DNA of 64,000 nucleotides from Heterobasidion occidentale (lineage: Eukaryota > Basidiomycota > Agaricomycetes > Russulales > Bondarzewiaceae): assembly GCA_039111635.1 (NCBI GenBank), contig JBCAQO010000003.1, positions 3,410,001 to 3,474,000 on the forward strand. Reading direction: 5' to 3'. Positions within the stretch are counted from its first letter, which is position 1. Each line of letters begins with the position of its first letter. The position numbers were made by a program, and so were the translations under genes. Positions 23,008 to 33,271 of the stretch are shown piece after piece. The notes below the pieces were generated by a model. That model was not told the origin of the DNA and did not search any database. It was given only the letters and a program-made list of their open reading frames with translations.

Positions 23008-24407
23008 CTAACGCGCGTTGTCGCCTTCGGTGCACTCTTCATCCCCATCCAGATATCTTTCTTCGTCTTCGTCCCCATGCACACGTTGCTGGCCGACCCG
23101 TTCGGGGCTGAGCGCTAGCACTGAGAAGCCCGAGGACATGGAAGATGCAGAGAATGCAGGGGAGGAATCGCTGTGAGTGGGTGTTGTGTCTGTGCTCTGG
23201 GGTAGTGTGGTGAAGAGAGCAGGAGGCGGTACCCTGTCTGACGGTGGGATTCCCGCCGCCACTATCGACCGTGTCGCCGCCTCTATCGCCCCCCTCGCCC
23301 TTTCGACTTGTACGGCATTGAACAGCACTTGGTACTTGTCCCGAGCGTCGTCCCTCTCCTGCTCAGCCTTCCTTCTGGCCTCCTCCGCCTTCTCTCTCGC
23401 CTGTTCGGCTTCCTTCTTCCCATTGAGCGCCTTGCGACGAAACTCTTTGAAGACCTCCGCCTGGGCCTCCCACTCCTCCCTCTCTTCCGACCACCCACGT
23501 CTCTCCTCCTGCCACCTCTTCTTCTCCTCATCCCACTTCTTCTGCGCATCTCCCCACCCATCTCTCTCGAATCTCCTCTTCTCCTCCTGCAACTCGTACC
23601 TCTCCTCGATCCACCCCTCCCTCTCATCCCCCCACCCCTCCTCTCCTCCCCCACCCTTCCCTCTCCTCCTCCCATCCCTTCCTCTCCTCCTCCCACTTCT
23701 TCTTCTCCTCTTCCCACGCCTGCCGCGCGTCCGCCTCGCGCTGCATCGCGGCCACCGCCGTCGCCCACGTCTCGTCGAGCAAGCGTTTCGTCATGTCCAG
23801 CGGCGTGCGCGCCGCGCGTATGCCCAAGCCAGCGCCCGGATCCGCGTCCGTTTCAGGAGAACGTGGTTTGTCGATAGAGGGAGCGGGCGACATGGGAGGA
23901 TTCGCGAGGGTCGAAAGCAGAGGTGCTGAAATGGCAGAAACTGGCGCAGCCGACGCAATAGGAGGCGCGGGTGCAGGCGCAAGTGCAGGTGCGGGTGCAG
24001 AGTTTACGGCCCCGAACGGTGGCGGCCAAGCCCCGGCGACGGGACCGGGCGCCGCGTTCGCGGCCCTCTGCTGTTCGTTCTGCTGCTGGATGTGGTGCAT
24101 GTGCATTTGCTCGATCTGCGCGCGCAACTGCTGCGCTTGGGCCGCCTGGACCAGGTTGCCGTAGGGCACCTGTGGGTAGGGGTGCGCGGTTGGTGCTGTG
24201 AAAGGGGCTGTATGCGGTTGCGTCGGGTGCGGCGCTTGGGCCGCCTGGATCGCGTTGGCGTAGGGCGCCTGTGGATAGAGGTGTGCGGTCGGCGCTGTGA
24301 CAGGGGCTGTACGCGGTTGCGTTAGGTGCGACGGCGGCGGCGGCGGCATCGGCGGGTAGTTCACAGAGGTGGCTGGGGACGAATAAGGAGGTTGGGTCTG
24401 GTTATGA

Positions 24408-24463
<56 letters not shown>

Positions 24464-24480
24464 TTGAATCTGGCTCTGGC

Positions 24481-24511
<31 letters not shown>

Positions 24512-24728
24512 TTGGATCTGGTTTTGGAACAAGATCTGGTTCTGATTTCGGAAGGACACAAGAGTGAGTGATGGCTGAGCGGCAGGCGCACAGGCTCGCC
24601 GACACTCGACTCACCTGCCTGTGCATCAATGCCACATAGTCTTGAGAAAACACCTCGCTGAGCGACGGCGCGCCGCTGGGGTAACACGTGTTCTGCACGG
24701 GCGCACTTGAGGCGTACTGCGACTGCAT
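23008..24728 (-). pseudogene. NQ-rich coiled-coil protein, paralogue of the Q-rich gene, one frame break
   Basis: Exon 1 (24728-24615, [11 protein letters not shown]) is joined in phase over a 73-nt intron to exon 2 at 24541. Exon 2 opens with an (N-Q)n tract encoded by the CTGGTT hexamer. Two copies of a 33-residue repeat follow (core TAPTAHxYPQxPY). Then comes the block PLDMTKRLLDETWATAV, similar to PTKDLLEKTWGATV in the plus-strand neighbour, and a very long Trp-spaced coiled coil of heptads such as WEEERKG. The frame breaks in a C5 run near 23645 (one base too many). It resumes at about 23640 and runs to the stop at 23008 (KRRFERDGW, acidic tail). Unlike its paralogue it lacks the Cys/His C-terminus. 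The break lies in a G/C homopolymer, so an assembly error is as likely as decay. Function is unknown; a scaffold or aggregation-prone role would be a guess from composition. Confidence 0.7.
24409..24512. repeat. CTGGTT hexanucleotide microsatellite (codes for NQ repeats)
   Basis: Tandem hexamers CTGGTT, interrupted by CTGGCT variants near 24471-24490. Read on the minus strand they give AAC-CAG codons, i.e. alternating Asn-Gln. The hexamer period keeps frame when copies are gained or lost, so length variation would be tolerated. Confidence 0.85.
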
Positions 24729-25909
24729 GATGCTTCTGACGTGGCTCGTGGCGGGCGGGGTCAGTGTGACGGCAAGCTGAGGGCGGGGGTTTATATACGT
24801 TTTCGGCGGTGTGGCGGTGGCCCGTGCGGCGCGCGTATGGGTCCCAGTGGACGTAAGCACAATGCCAGCAGCCGTCCGCCCCGCCGTCCGTGGCGAGCCT
24901 GATTTGGGCGACGGACGGCACGGTCTTTCTTTTGTTCTTCCCTTTAGGAAGGCGGCGCGGTGATGCGCTGCGGCGATCCGTGTGCATGAATTGTGATGGT
25001 GGGTATGGCGTCGACGCTTTCGTGGACGGCGTCTGGACAGTAGCATCACAAGTGGATGGGCGGCGATCTCGTATCTATACTGGCGCATATACTCACGAGC
25101 TGAAAATATCTTCCTCAGAGCCATAAAAGCGAGCGATTCTGAGTCGGCGCAGCGGAAGCTGATATCTCTTTTTTATTCGATGCGTTTTCTTCTCTTTCCG
25201 ATTCCGTTCTTTCTCCAGTTCTATAAGGCCTCACCACGCAACGTTCCTGGTCCTTCGCTCCTTCGCCTTGTCGTACGTCAAGGCCGCGTCGGGCACTGCA
25301 GGGATAGCTACAGTACGCCACCGGCTTGCTCACGGCGATGCGTCCCAAAGAGGCAACCTGGCGCATCTCGGTAAAGGTGTGGCGACTTCACCTCACTCAA
25401 AGAAAAGATCATGCACATCCCGGCATATCGCAGTCGATCTCTCTTATTCTTCATCAAGCTACTTCGGGATTCAGAAACAACGAAAAATACGAACTCACGA
25501 TCGCATGCGGCAATCATCCGCCTTGACACCATTGCGGCGATGGTGGGGAGATCGAGGTCGACTGCGACTTTTGGGATCGATGAGCATGCAGGTGGAAGTT
25601 GATACAGACGCGCTTGCTCAGGTAGGGTTTCGTTGAGACTGTCAGGAATGATGGGGTATTGAAATCGTATGCTTGTAGACGGGGACTCGCAGTGCCTCTG
25701 TCTCTCCAGGCTGCACGAAGGCTAATTGGTAACTGTCTATTCAGACTCTCTATATGAAGATGCTGATCCACTAAATTCCATCAGGGAGATCTGATCAAAG
25801 TAAGTCTGCTGACAACGACAAAGAATCCCAGTGAGATGATGATGAGACGCGACGAGGCCGGAGAGAGTCACTACGCACCGAATGTCGTCCATTGTTCTGA
25901 ACAATCTGA
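24729..25909. other. Intergenic, nothing assigned
   Basis: A 1.2 kb stretch between the NQ-rich gene and the MYND 5'-flank repeat. One plus-strand frame (25326-25526, MRPKEATWRISVKVW) looks protein-like but has no recognised domain or clear splice partners. A minus-strand frame at 25737-25922 begins MDVDIRLFRTMDDIR, also unassigned. Confidence 0.4.
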
Positions 25910-26483
25910 TGTCCACATCCACAGCGACTGGAAACGCGACAGACTCAAAGTGTCTTGCAAAATTCTCAAGTTTTTAGCTGCATAGATGAAGTGGACTAGA
26001 ATGGACCGATCTGGACCGATGTTGAGTGTCAGATAAGGACGAAAAGTGTAGTTTGGCGTAAATTCCGCATTTGGAGCCCCGTCTCAATACCGTTTTTGGC
26101 AGAGATTGATGGGTTCGAGCTTCAGCGCTTCAGCTTCAACTGCCATCATCCAACTGTGCACCTTACTCATCAAATCGTGGTCTACTCCTGTCGCTGTGAT
26201 GGACACTGACAGAAATCGATCTTCACTTGCAGCAGCATGCGGATGAATCAGGAAAGACAAACGAAGTTCTTTCTTGTTCTCAGGTTACTTCTCGGGCAAC
26301 ATGGCAGGCTATTTCTGTACGCGTCTCTCGTGACTCGCTTTAGTGTGTCATTCGAAGAGTAATATAAGGTAGATACTCGAGAACGTCGTCCCCTCCACAT
26401 CTGCACTAGACATCATCGTCGCGCGCAGAGCCTACGCCCGTCTCGTACTGATCAAATTCATCTCTTGCCAGCGCACTTACAAA
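25910..26483 (+). promoter_or_regulatory. 5' flank of the MYND gene, present in three copies in the window
   Basis: This stretch immediately precedes the MYND gene start at 26484. It is repeated in reverse complement at 3410-3900 (with the start codon region) and 16040-16345. Conserved blocks include CTGCCAAAAACGGTA (reverse complement), TTGATGAGTAAGGTGCAC and GTTCTTTCTTGTTCTCAGG. The region just before the ATG (26390-26480, CCTCCACATCTGCA...) matches minus-strand 3420-3520, so the conserved segment covers leader and promoter. Confidence 0.65.
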
Positions 26484-28420
26484 ATGGAATCCTTGATGTC
26501 TCCCTCTTCATTGGGCCTACTGATCGCACTCGATCATATGGATCAACTCCAAGACAAGTACGGCGAGATGATCACTAGGAGACCGAGAGACGTGTCCGCC
26601 CTCCTCCGATCCTCATACCGTGAAGGGAAGCGCCCTGATAACATCGCATTGTTGATGTTGATTTCGGATGCGATACATGATCGTGGAGATCAGTTGAAAG
26701 AATTACTTCTAGGCGGCCTCCACAACGTCTTTGTGGATATCTTGACTGACCATACCGTCTACACTCTTCAGGTAAGCCAACCGTGCATATTCCGTAGGTA
26801 CGCGGACGCGGACGCACGAGTCGCGTTGCACCTCATGTTGGAAACGACCTCAGGGCATTTTGGAAGGGCTGATATTTGGTCTTGCAGACATCGTGTTAGC
26901 ACTTGTAGGAGAGCTACGAGGTCTGCGCATGGAGGAGACATTGATAATTGACTAGCTCCTTGCTCGATCCGTTGAGCTCTGGGATATCATATGGTCCAAG
27001 CGTATCCTGTTGCAAGGGGGAACCATCACTGACTTGAGCTATCCGAAAGCCATCGAACGTCTAACTTCCTCTTGGAATGCGATGATTGACTGGTAGGCAG
27101 TCCTCGAGTCGTCCCATCACTCGCTACTGAAATCACCCCACAGCAATTTCTCATCCGAAAATCCTCTCTGCACTCGCTTAGGGCACGTTGCGATCTACTG
27201 CTGGCATCATCCCCTTGACACGACACTAAGCTCTCACAATACCCGTGGCGATGCCTTGCTTACAGTATTAACCAGTCGGTTTATAAATGGGTGCTCACAG
27301 CAGACTCGAGACCAGCTCGTTCAGGAAGCCATCGTCGACACGTTTGGCCCGCAGGCATGGGTCCAACGTCTTCGCCGTGCGCTGGAGGACCCCGGCTGCC
27401 TCAACAATCGTCTGAGGGAGATCATCGACGTGATCAACTACTTCTGCTCACACCCTCCTGTGAGGCAAACGCTGTGGGCGTGCGAGATTCAAAAATGCAT
27501 ATTCGTGGCATTGAAGAGGCAACAATTGTTCGGCGATGCTGCAGACGAGTGGCCTATCGTCGCAACGGCTGCGACCTCGATATGGTGCGTGTCAAATCAA
27601 GATGCTCCTGCGCCTGCACTGACGGCCGTCTCACCAGCCGGATGCTCAGGGACGTCCCGATTTCAGTATATCGACTGATCATGTACCATGACATTTTCAA
27701 GTGGACTGCTCGCGCCATGCTTCTCGGCGCTGAAAGCCCAATACCTGCTACTTTAGACGGTCGCCATCTTGTGGGTACGTCGCGCCCGAGGCGCTTGATA
27801 TTCTCAAAGGCACTCATTGCATGCATACAGACCACTGGTTGTATATCGTGGACACTTACACCCACGTTTTCCGCGTGCATATTGCGGCACCGGCTGCGAC
27901 GGAGGGTCCTGTGCACGTGTCTTACCCATCCCGCCCTGTCCTCCTCATGGTCGACGCCGCGCGAAAGGTATGGTACCGAACGCTGCTCGATATCCGCGCC
28001 CTGCATCTCTCTGCGGACAAACCCATGCCGTCGCGCCAACGCGCGCTCGAGGCCTGGACGAGCTTCGGGAACGCCATCGGTCTAGTCGAGTCGGAGGAAG
28101 AAGAGCGCTGGGTGAAGGTGCGGAACACCCAGCCATATTCTCCGCAAGAAACGGAGGTGGCATCGTCGTCGTCGTCGTCTGGGCCTCTGGCCCTGCAGCG
28201 CTACTGCAGCTGGATGCAGTGCGAGTACCACACGAAGGAGCCGCGATATCCGATGATGCAGTGCGCACGCTGCGGCAACTCGCGCTACTGCAACCGCTCA
28301 TGCCAGGCGAAGTGAGTCTCCTGCCCGTCTGACTGCATCGCGCCCTCATGTGCTTCGGGTCTACTTAGTGACTGGAAGCACGGTGTACATAGACTTGTCT
28401 GCTACGCTCGCAAAGAGTAA
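26484..28420 (+). pseudogene. MYND-type zinc finger protein with one in-frame stop
   Basis: Exons 26484-26771, 26854-27092, 27144-27584, 27638-27774, 27831-28311 and 28369-28420 join in phase with GT-AG introns of 46-83 nt. The product is mostly helical and of unknown fold (DKYGEMITRRPRDVSALL, LLTVLTSRFING, YRLIMYHDIFKWTARAM). It ends in a complete MYND finger: CSWMQC, then QCARCGNSRYCNRSC, and in the last exon NDWKHGVHRLVC. MYND fingers bind proline-rich partners; no enzymatic domain is visible. The only defect is TAG at 26953-26955 in exon 2 (between MEETLIID and LLARSVELWD), which no plausible intron removes. It may be a nonsense allele, a sequencing error or a readthrough site. The start ATG is supported by the duplicated upstream copy at 3407, which also begins there. 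Confidence 0.8.
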
Positions 28421-28665
28421 TCGAGCCTCGAAGTTCACAGTCCAAGAATGTATCCAGTCCATTTGTCTCATTTTCATGCGAAGCCTTCGTAAATATCTCT
28501 CCTTACCACGAACACATCCCTGTCTGCACACCATGAACATATCTATGCAGATGCTAGCGCACCGTGGGATGAGCATACTCGTAACTCAAACACATGAGTG
28601 TGCCCCGAGATCAAGAATGCTACAAGGGAACAGCGGCTCAGGCTGAAGGTAAGCGCCCGGTCGCC
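28421..28665. other. 3' flank of MYND gene up to gap
   Basis: 28440-28600 matches the reverse complement of 3190-3290, the downstream end of the deleted MYND copy, which marks it as part of the duplicated unit. Near the gap a plus-strand stretch ending AGGCTGAAG|GTAAGC (28650) looks like a splice donor, but the putative exon is too short to assign. Confidence 0.4.
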
Positions 28666-28765
28666 NNNNNNNNNNNNNNNNNNNNNNNNNNNNNNNNNNN
28701 NNNNNNNNNNNNNNNNNNNNNNNNNNNNNNNNNNNNNNNNNNNNNNNNNNNNNNNNNNNNNNNNN
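28666..28765. other. Scaffold gap, 100 N
   Basis: Second 100-base placeholder. To its right is internal sequence and the 3' LTR of a retroelement; the 5' LTR and coding region are probably collapsed in it. Confidence 0.95.
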
Positions 28766-28775
28766 GACCTTGGTT

Positions 28776-28912
28776 TAAACTAGCAGGACAGTCCGCAATG
28801 ACTCGTGTATAAACTAGCCTCAGTCCGCGACGACTTAAGGATAAACTAGCCGACGTCCGCAAAGACGCAAAACTACGGACGTCCGGCACGACGTTAAACT
28901 ACCAGGACATAC
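28776..28912 (+). repeat. Degenerate short tandem repeat (TAAACTAGC units)
   Basis: Four to five imperfect units of about 30-35 bp, each opening with TAAACTA(GC) and containing GTCCGC(A/G)A-GAC. Starts are near 28777, 28809, 28842, 28869 and 28894. They lie next to the gap inside the retroelement. Confidence 0.65.
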
Positions 28913-29718
28913 CTTACGCTGACCCCACATAATTACCGTCAAGGTGGATACCATGGTCTGTTCAAGAGACCATGGGGTTCAAAGTCTATTCTTCAAAGTC
29001 CTTACCTCGTGTCCAATACCCTTAGTGAAAAACAAACTCTGGACGAACACTCAATCTCTAACCCGACAAGGCCACCGTATGGGGCTGACAGAGTTAGGGA
29101 TCTTCAAAGGGGTCTTGCCGGACTCAAAACAAGTCAAGAAAAATGTTCGTTCTTGATAGGTTGGTGGGCCTAAGCCTTTGTAAAGCGATCAACCCACACA
29201 CCTGGAGTCCCCCTCGATACCGGAGATCAAGGAGATGAAGATCTATCCTGGAAACACTGAGACATGGCCTTCGGCACTTTAGAAGAAGAACGACACACAC
29301 CTATCCACAGACGAGTTTCTATTTTCATCCTATAATCATTCGCACAACACCTTTCTGCGTCGTCGCCAGATGACACTGGCTCATCAAACCTACCAGGGAG
29401 TCCTGGTCGAGTAGCTGCCTATTGACTCTAGGAGTGTACTCACACAAAACGTGCGGTGAAGGAAGAACACCGGGAGAAGGGACAGGGTATTGTGGCTATG
29501 CCCCGAACTTCAAATCAAACAGCTCAACGGAGAAGGAAAACTCCTAGGCGTTGTAAACGACGTAGGTCGGTCTTCGCCCCAGAAAACGAAGTGATATTGG
29601 GAAGACGCATCCCAATCTATTTGACGACCAGCAAGCAATTGTATGTGGAATGACGATGAAGCTCGTTTCTGCTCAAGCGAGTAGTCCCCTCAGGAGTTGG
29701 GACCTAGAAAGGGGGTAA

Positions 29719-30337
29719 TGTTATGACTTGACCGATCGGGGCCCTTCGCGGCCGTGTCTAACCGATGGATCAAGCATCACATGCTAGGCGGCTCCACTAC
29801 GGAGCGTATATCAAGGTATTCGGCATGTCCTTAGGAGCCGACAAGACCGATGGTTCTCCAAGACATTGGTAGAGGCTATATGAGAGGGACATGAGGCTCA
29901 CGGAGTTCACACAGTAATATGAGAGGCATTCACATGCCATGGGCTTAGGGCTTATGGGTAAGCACCTCGTCGCACCATGATGGATCAGTGCGACTAGAGA
30001 AGTACAAGAGTAGGCGCCGGAGGGAAAGACGGCGGCCACAGCTCTCCTAGGATGGAAACCTGGAGAAGCACACGGACTCTTACCCTATACCCTATACAGT
30101 ATATAAGGCCCATAGAATAGGCTGAGGATCTTCAGTCTATTCTCTTCGTTCATTCGTATCTACAAATACGAACCTCTTCGTTCCCCTGTATCTACACATA
30201 CAGGATTCTTAGAGCCAATCATTATCCCTCCTGTATCAACGCCTGATACAGTCGAGACCTCGCCCATCACTCAGTCCATTGTGCGACCTAGGGAAGAACC
30301 TGTTACTCTTGGGTTATTGAACGAGCAGTTCATAACA
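29719..30337 (+). repeat. 3' LTR, gypsy family of the 8.5-12.8 kb element
   Basis: 619 bp from TGTTATGACTTG to GTTCATAACA. Shared landmarks with the minus-strand LTR are the TG..CA ends, CCATGGGCTTAGGGCTTATG-like block and the CCCTATACCCTATACAG-TATATAAGG promoter. The following five bases are ACTAG; the matching upstream target-site copy is not visible. Confidence 0.9.
30100..30143 (+). promoter_or_regulatory. LTR core promoter
   Basis: TATATAAGG starts at 30100 and AGTCTATTCT at 30134, the same 34-nt spacing as in the other LTR. Conservation of both elements and the spacing supports the predicted RNA start. Confidence 0.55.
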
Positions 30338-31987
30338 ACTAGCACCTCTTTTTCTTGAGATCGGTGTCCTGTGCCCTCCGATATGTTTGTCTTTCAATTG
30401 ATTCTAAACTTGACAGACGTAGATGGTCCTTTATGATGACCGATGCTCTGGGCGCTCAAGCGCTCATGTTTCCAGTGCCGGCTAAAGCCGGCTTGGTGAC
30501 AGCGCCTCAGTTGCCGATCAACGCGAGTATATCGACTGTATATCGACGCCAACGTCCACCACGACCACTTCAACAGCACGTCCATGACAATGACGACAAC
30601 AATGTGGCGCCGGCACCTTAACCCTGCATACCACAACCACCAGCGCGCATTCATCGTCCAAACGGCCGTGGCACATCGAACTCGTTCATTTGCTGGAGTC
30701 ATGAAGGACCTACAAGTACTCTATTCCACACGGCGGCGGCAGCGTCCTTGATATAGATATACCCCGCCTTCAAATAACATTGCACGCGTCTGGGTTTTTT
30801 TAGGTCGGCCATAGCGCACTCCTTCTCACGCACAAGCATCAGTATAACTTTGCTCGACTCCGGCAGGCACTCAACGCTCAGCGCTAGCACGCCGATGCGA
30901 AAGAACCACTCACGCATCGGAGCGACATTTCAGTGCGGTATGAAGAGGTTTGTCTTTGACACCTGATCCATCTCACGAATTCAAAATTGCTCCGGAATTA
31001 TCAAACCTACTTACTGACATAACCATGGCGAAATTTATGGCGCTCTTGAACACGGTGCAATGGCCCCCGCAAAGCATATTTTCTGGGGAAATACGCCGAC
31101 GCGTCCACACCAAGGATATCTAAAGCGGATGCGCATTCTTTGCGAGGGTGCACAATCGGTCTGTGTCTGGTTCCCGCGTGTCTATTTGCGCAATGTATTG
31201 ATCACTTGTCTATTCTCTTACTGTCGCTCTTATCATTGTGAACAACAAACACAAATTCATCAACTCCGTGCGTTTCATTCTTCTGCAGGCTGTCTGCTAC
31301 AAGCGCATCGCGCCCAAGCGGGAATGGGACGGTGGAGCTCCGAAGCGGATTTTGAAAGGATGATAAGATGCTTGCGTGCGGCTACAGGATGTTCCCTGAT
31401 AGCCATCCGTTAATTACATATTCAAGGTGTCCTTACTTCAAATCCATGTGCAGATCTAGCCACATCTCCAGCAGGATGCAAGAAGAGGTGAGCATGGATG
31501 CTATTTGTCAGTGAAGGGCGCAGCAGGGTAGAGCTAGGGTCATTATTGCGTGTTCAGAGCAAGGTGTCACCCGGCGCGGGGGCAAGTAGTGGAGTACGTA
31601 GGTTTGGCGATCTCCTGATCACAGGTCAGACTTTTAATACTCCTCATCAGTACGTTCGTTCTTTGATCTATGACTATAATATTTCCATCTCATGGACGCG
31701 TTTTAAATGCCTGTCGGAGTGATAACGAGAAAAGCATTTAGGTTCCACTCAATTATCTACAGATTTACCTGTACATCTGCAAACCAGTCACTCACATCGC
31801 CCTGCGGTCTCAACATGCAGCGATCTCATACAAAGCCCGTACTTCACACCCTTGCTTGTTCACAGTTCAGCACTTCTCTATATCGATGCTCCGTCCCTCC
31901 TGTATCTACAGCGTCGTAATTAACGGCTCCTTTACTCGGTGACGAAGTATGTGATTCGATCCATACAGAATGTCCTTTATTCCATGT
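30338..31987. other. Intergenic, no gene recognised
   Basis: 1.65 kb with scattered short frames. A 72-residue minus-strand frame (30917-30699: YLKAGYIYIKDAAAAVW) and a 117-residue plus-strand frame at 31060-31413 have no recognised domain. Possibly remnants of a degenerated gene. Confidence 0.4.
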
Positions 31988-33271
31988 TCAAGACCAGCTT
32001 CGTCGCCTAGTGGTGCGCGTTTCCGGAGATTGTGCGTTCCCTTCGGCCATCATCAAGTCCTTCTCTGGCAGCTGAGAGATATATTCCTCCGAATGTGCCT
32101 CGGACGGCATGGTGTAGAGCCTGGCGCCCGCGTCCCATAATATCTGCACCACCTCTCTGGTTCTGCGCCGTCTGGGATCAAAGCGCGATACAGGAGTTAA
32201 TACATCTCGCAACACACTTCCACACTGTCCACCTTGTGCATTGTACTCTGCACCTCGATATAACAGCAGAAGCACAACAGCTTTGTAGCCTTTGAAAGAC
32301 GCTGCGTGAAGTGCACTTCCGTAAAATCCCCCTGGTGTATTGACCTTTGCGTCTCGGTCTAGCAGTAATTTTACGATGCCTTCATGGCCACGTGCAGATG
32401 CCGCCTGTAGCGCAGTCGTCCCGTACGATCCCTTTGATGTGTTGACCTCCGCACCTCGATCCAGCAGAAGTTGTACGATGGCTTGATAGCCACGATCATA
32501 CGCCACCTGCAGCGCACCTTCGTACTCTCCTGATGCATTGGCCTCTGCGCCTCGATCCAGCAGCAGTTGCACGATGGTTTCATAGCCATGAGTAGACGCC
32601 ACCTGCAGTGCACTCTTGAACCGTCCTCCTGATGCATTGACCTCCGCACCTTGATCCAGCAGCAGTCGCACAATGGCTTCATGGCCAAAAGAACACGCCG
32701 CCTGCAGCGCGTTTCCATATTCTCCTCCTGATTCATTGGCTTCCGCACCTTGATCCAGCAGCTGTCGCACGATGGCTTCATGGCCGCCAACAGATGCCAA
32801 TTGCAATGCACTCCCGGACCATCCTGCTGCAGCATTGATTTCCGCACCGTGATCCAACAGTAGTCGCACGATGGCGCCACGGCCACCAAGAGATGCCGCC
32901 TTGAGTGTATTATAGGCATGTGTACCTTGTGTGTTGACCTCCGCACCTCGATCTAGCAGCAGTTGCACGATAGCTTCATGGCCGGATGCAGACGCCACCT
33001 GCAGCGCACTCCCGAACTGTCTTCCTAGTGCGTTGACCTCCGCACCTCGATCCAGCAGCAGTTTCACAATAGCTTCGTGGCCGTTATTAGTGGCCGCTTG
33101 CAGCGCATTGCCGCAGTATCCTCCTTGTGCATTGGGCTCTGCACCTTCAGTCAATAGCCAGTCTGCAATATCTAGAAATCCTGCACTGCACGAATAGTAT
33201 AGAGGGTCAGGAATGGTCTTGGGCCTCAATGCGAACGGTGATCGACTGAGGTAGCTAGCGGCTAAGGTCAC
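31988..33271 (-). CDS. Ankyrin-repeat protein, 10-11 repeats
   Basis: A single 427-residue frame without introns. After LYYSCSAGFLDIADWLL, ten regular ankyrin repeats of about 33 residues follow, with the consensus GxALQAASxxGHEAIVxLLLDRGAEVNAxG. There is then one degenerate repeat and a hydrophilic tail (TRTTRRRSWS). Ankyrin repeats bind protein partners. In Agaricomycetes arrays like this often form the C-terminus of NACHT-type NLR proteins, and the upstream open frame (EETVTLAAS) suggests the N-terminus continued, but no NACHT motif is visible above 33271. It is therefore either a stand-alone protein or the 3' remnant of an NLR. The repeats are very similar to each other, as in arrays that vary by unequal crossing-over. 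The DNA at its start codon side is duplicated at 42310. Confidence 0.85.
   Translation of the reverse strand: MTLAASYLSRSPFALRPKTIPDPLYYSCSAGFLDIADWLLTEGAEPNAQGGYCGNALQAATNNGHEAIVKLLLDRGAEVNALGRQFGSALQVASASGHEAIVQLLLDRGAEVNTQGTHAYNTLKAASLGGRGAIVRLLLDHGAEINAAAGWSGSALQLASVGGHEAIVRQLLDQGAEANESGGEYGNALQAACSFGHEAIVRLLLDQGAEVNASGGRFKSALQVASTHGYETIVQLLLDRGAEANASGEYEGALQVAYDRGYQAIVQLLLDRGAEVNTSKGSYGTTALQAASARGHEGIVKLLLDRDAKVNTPGGFYGSALHAASFKGYKAVVLLLLYRGAEYNAQGGQCGSVLRDVLTPVSRFDPRRRRTREVVQILWDAGARLYTMPSEAHSEEYISQLPEKDLMMAEGNAQSPETRTTRRRSWS

Larger units (their letters stand above)
28766..30337 (+). mobile_element. LTR retroelement, 3' end only
   Basis: About 950 bp of internal sequence ends in a polypurine tract (AGAAAGGGGG, 29706-29715) and TAA directly before a complete LTR (29719-30337). 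The LTR belongs to the same family as 12164-12764. The internal part shows no recognisable gag or pol motif. A 65-residue basic frame (29456-29653) ends near the polypurine tract and could be the tail of Pol or nothing. The missing 5' part lies in the gap. Confidence 0.75.

Noticed and set aside
23177..23929. Plus-strand Ser/Leu/Pro-rich frames opposite the coiled coil
   Set aside because: Antisense of Glu/Lys/Arg heptads; pure composition effect.
24405..24540. CRISPR-like array
   Set aside because: The 6-bp period without spacers is a microsatellite; the organism is a eukaryote.
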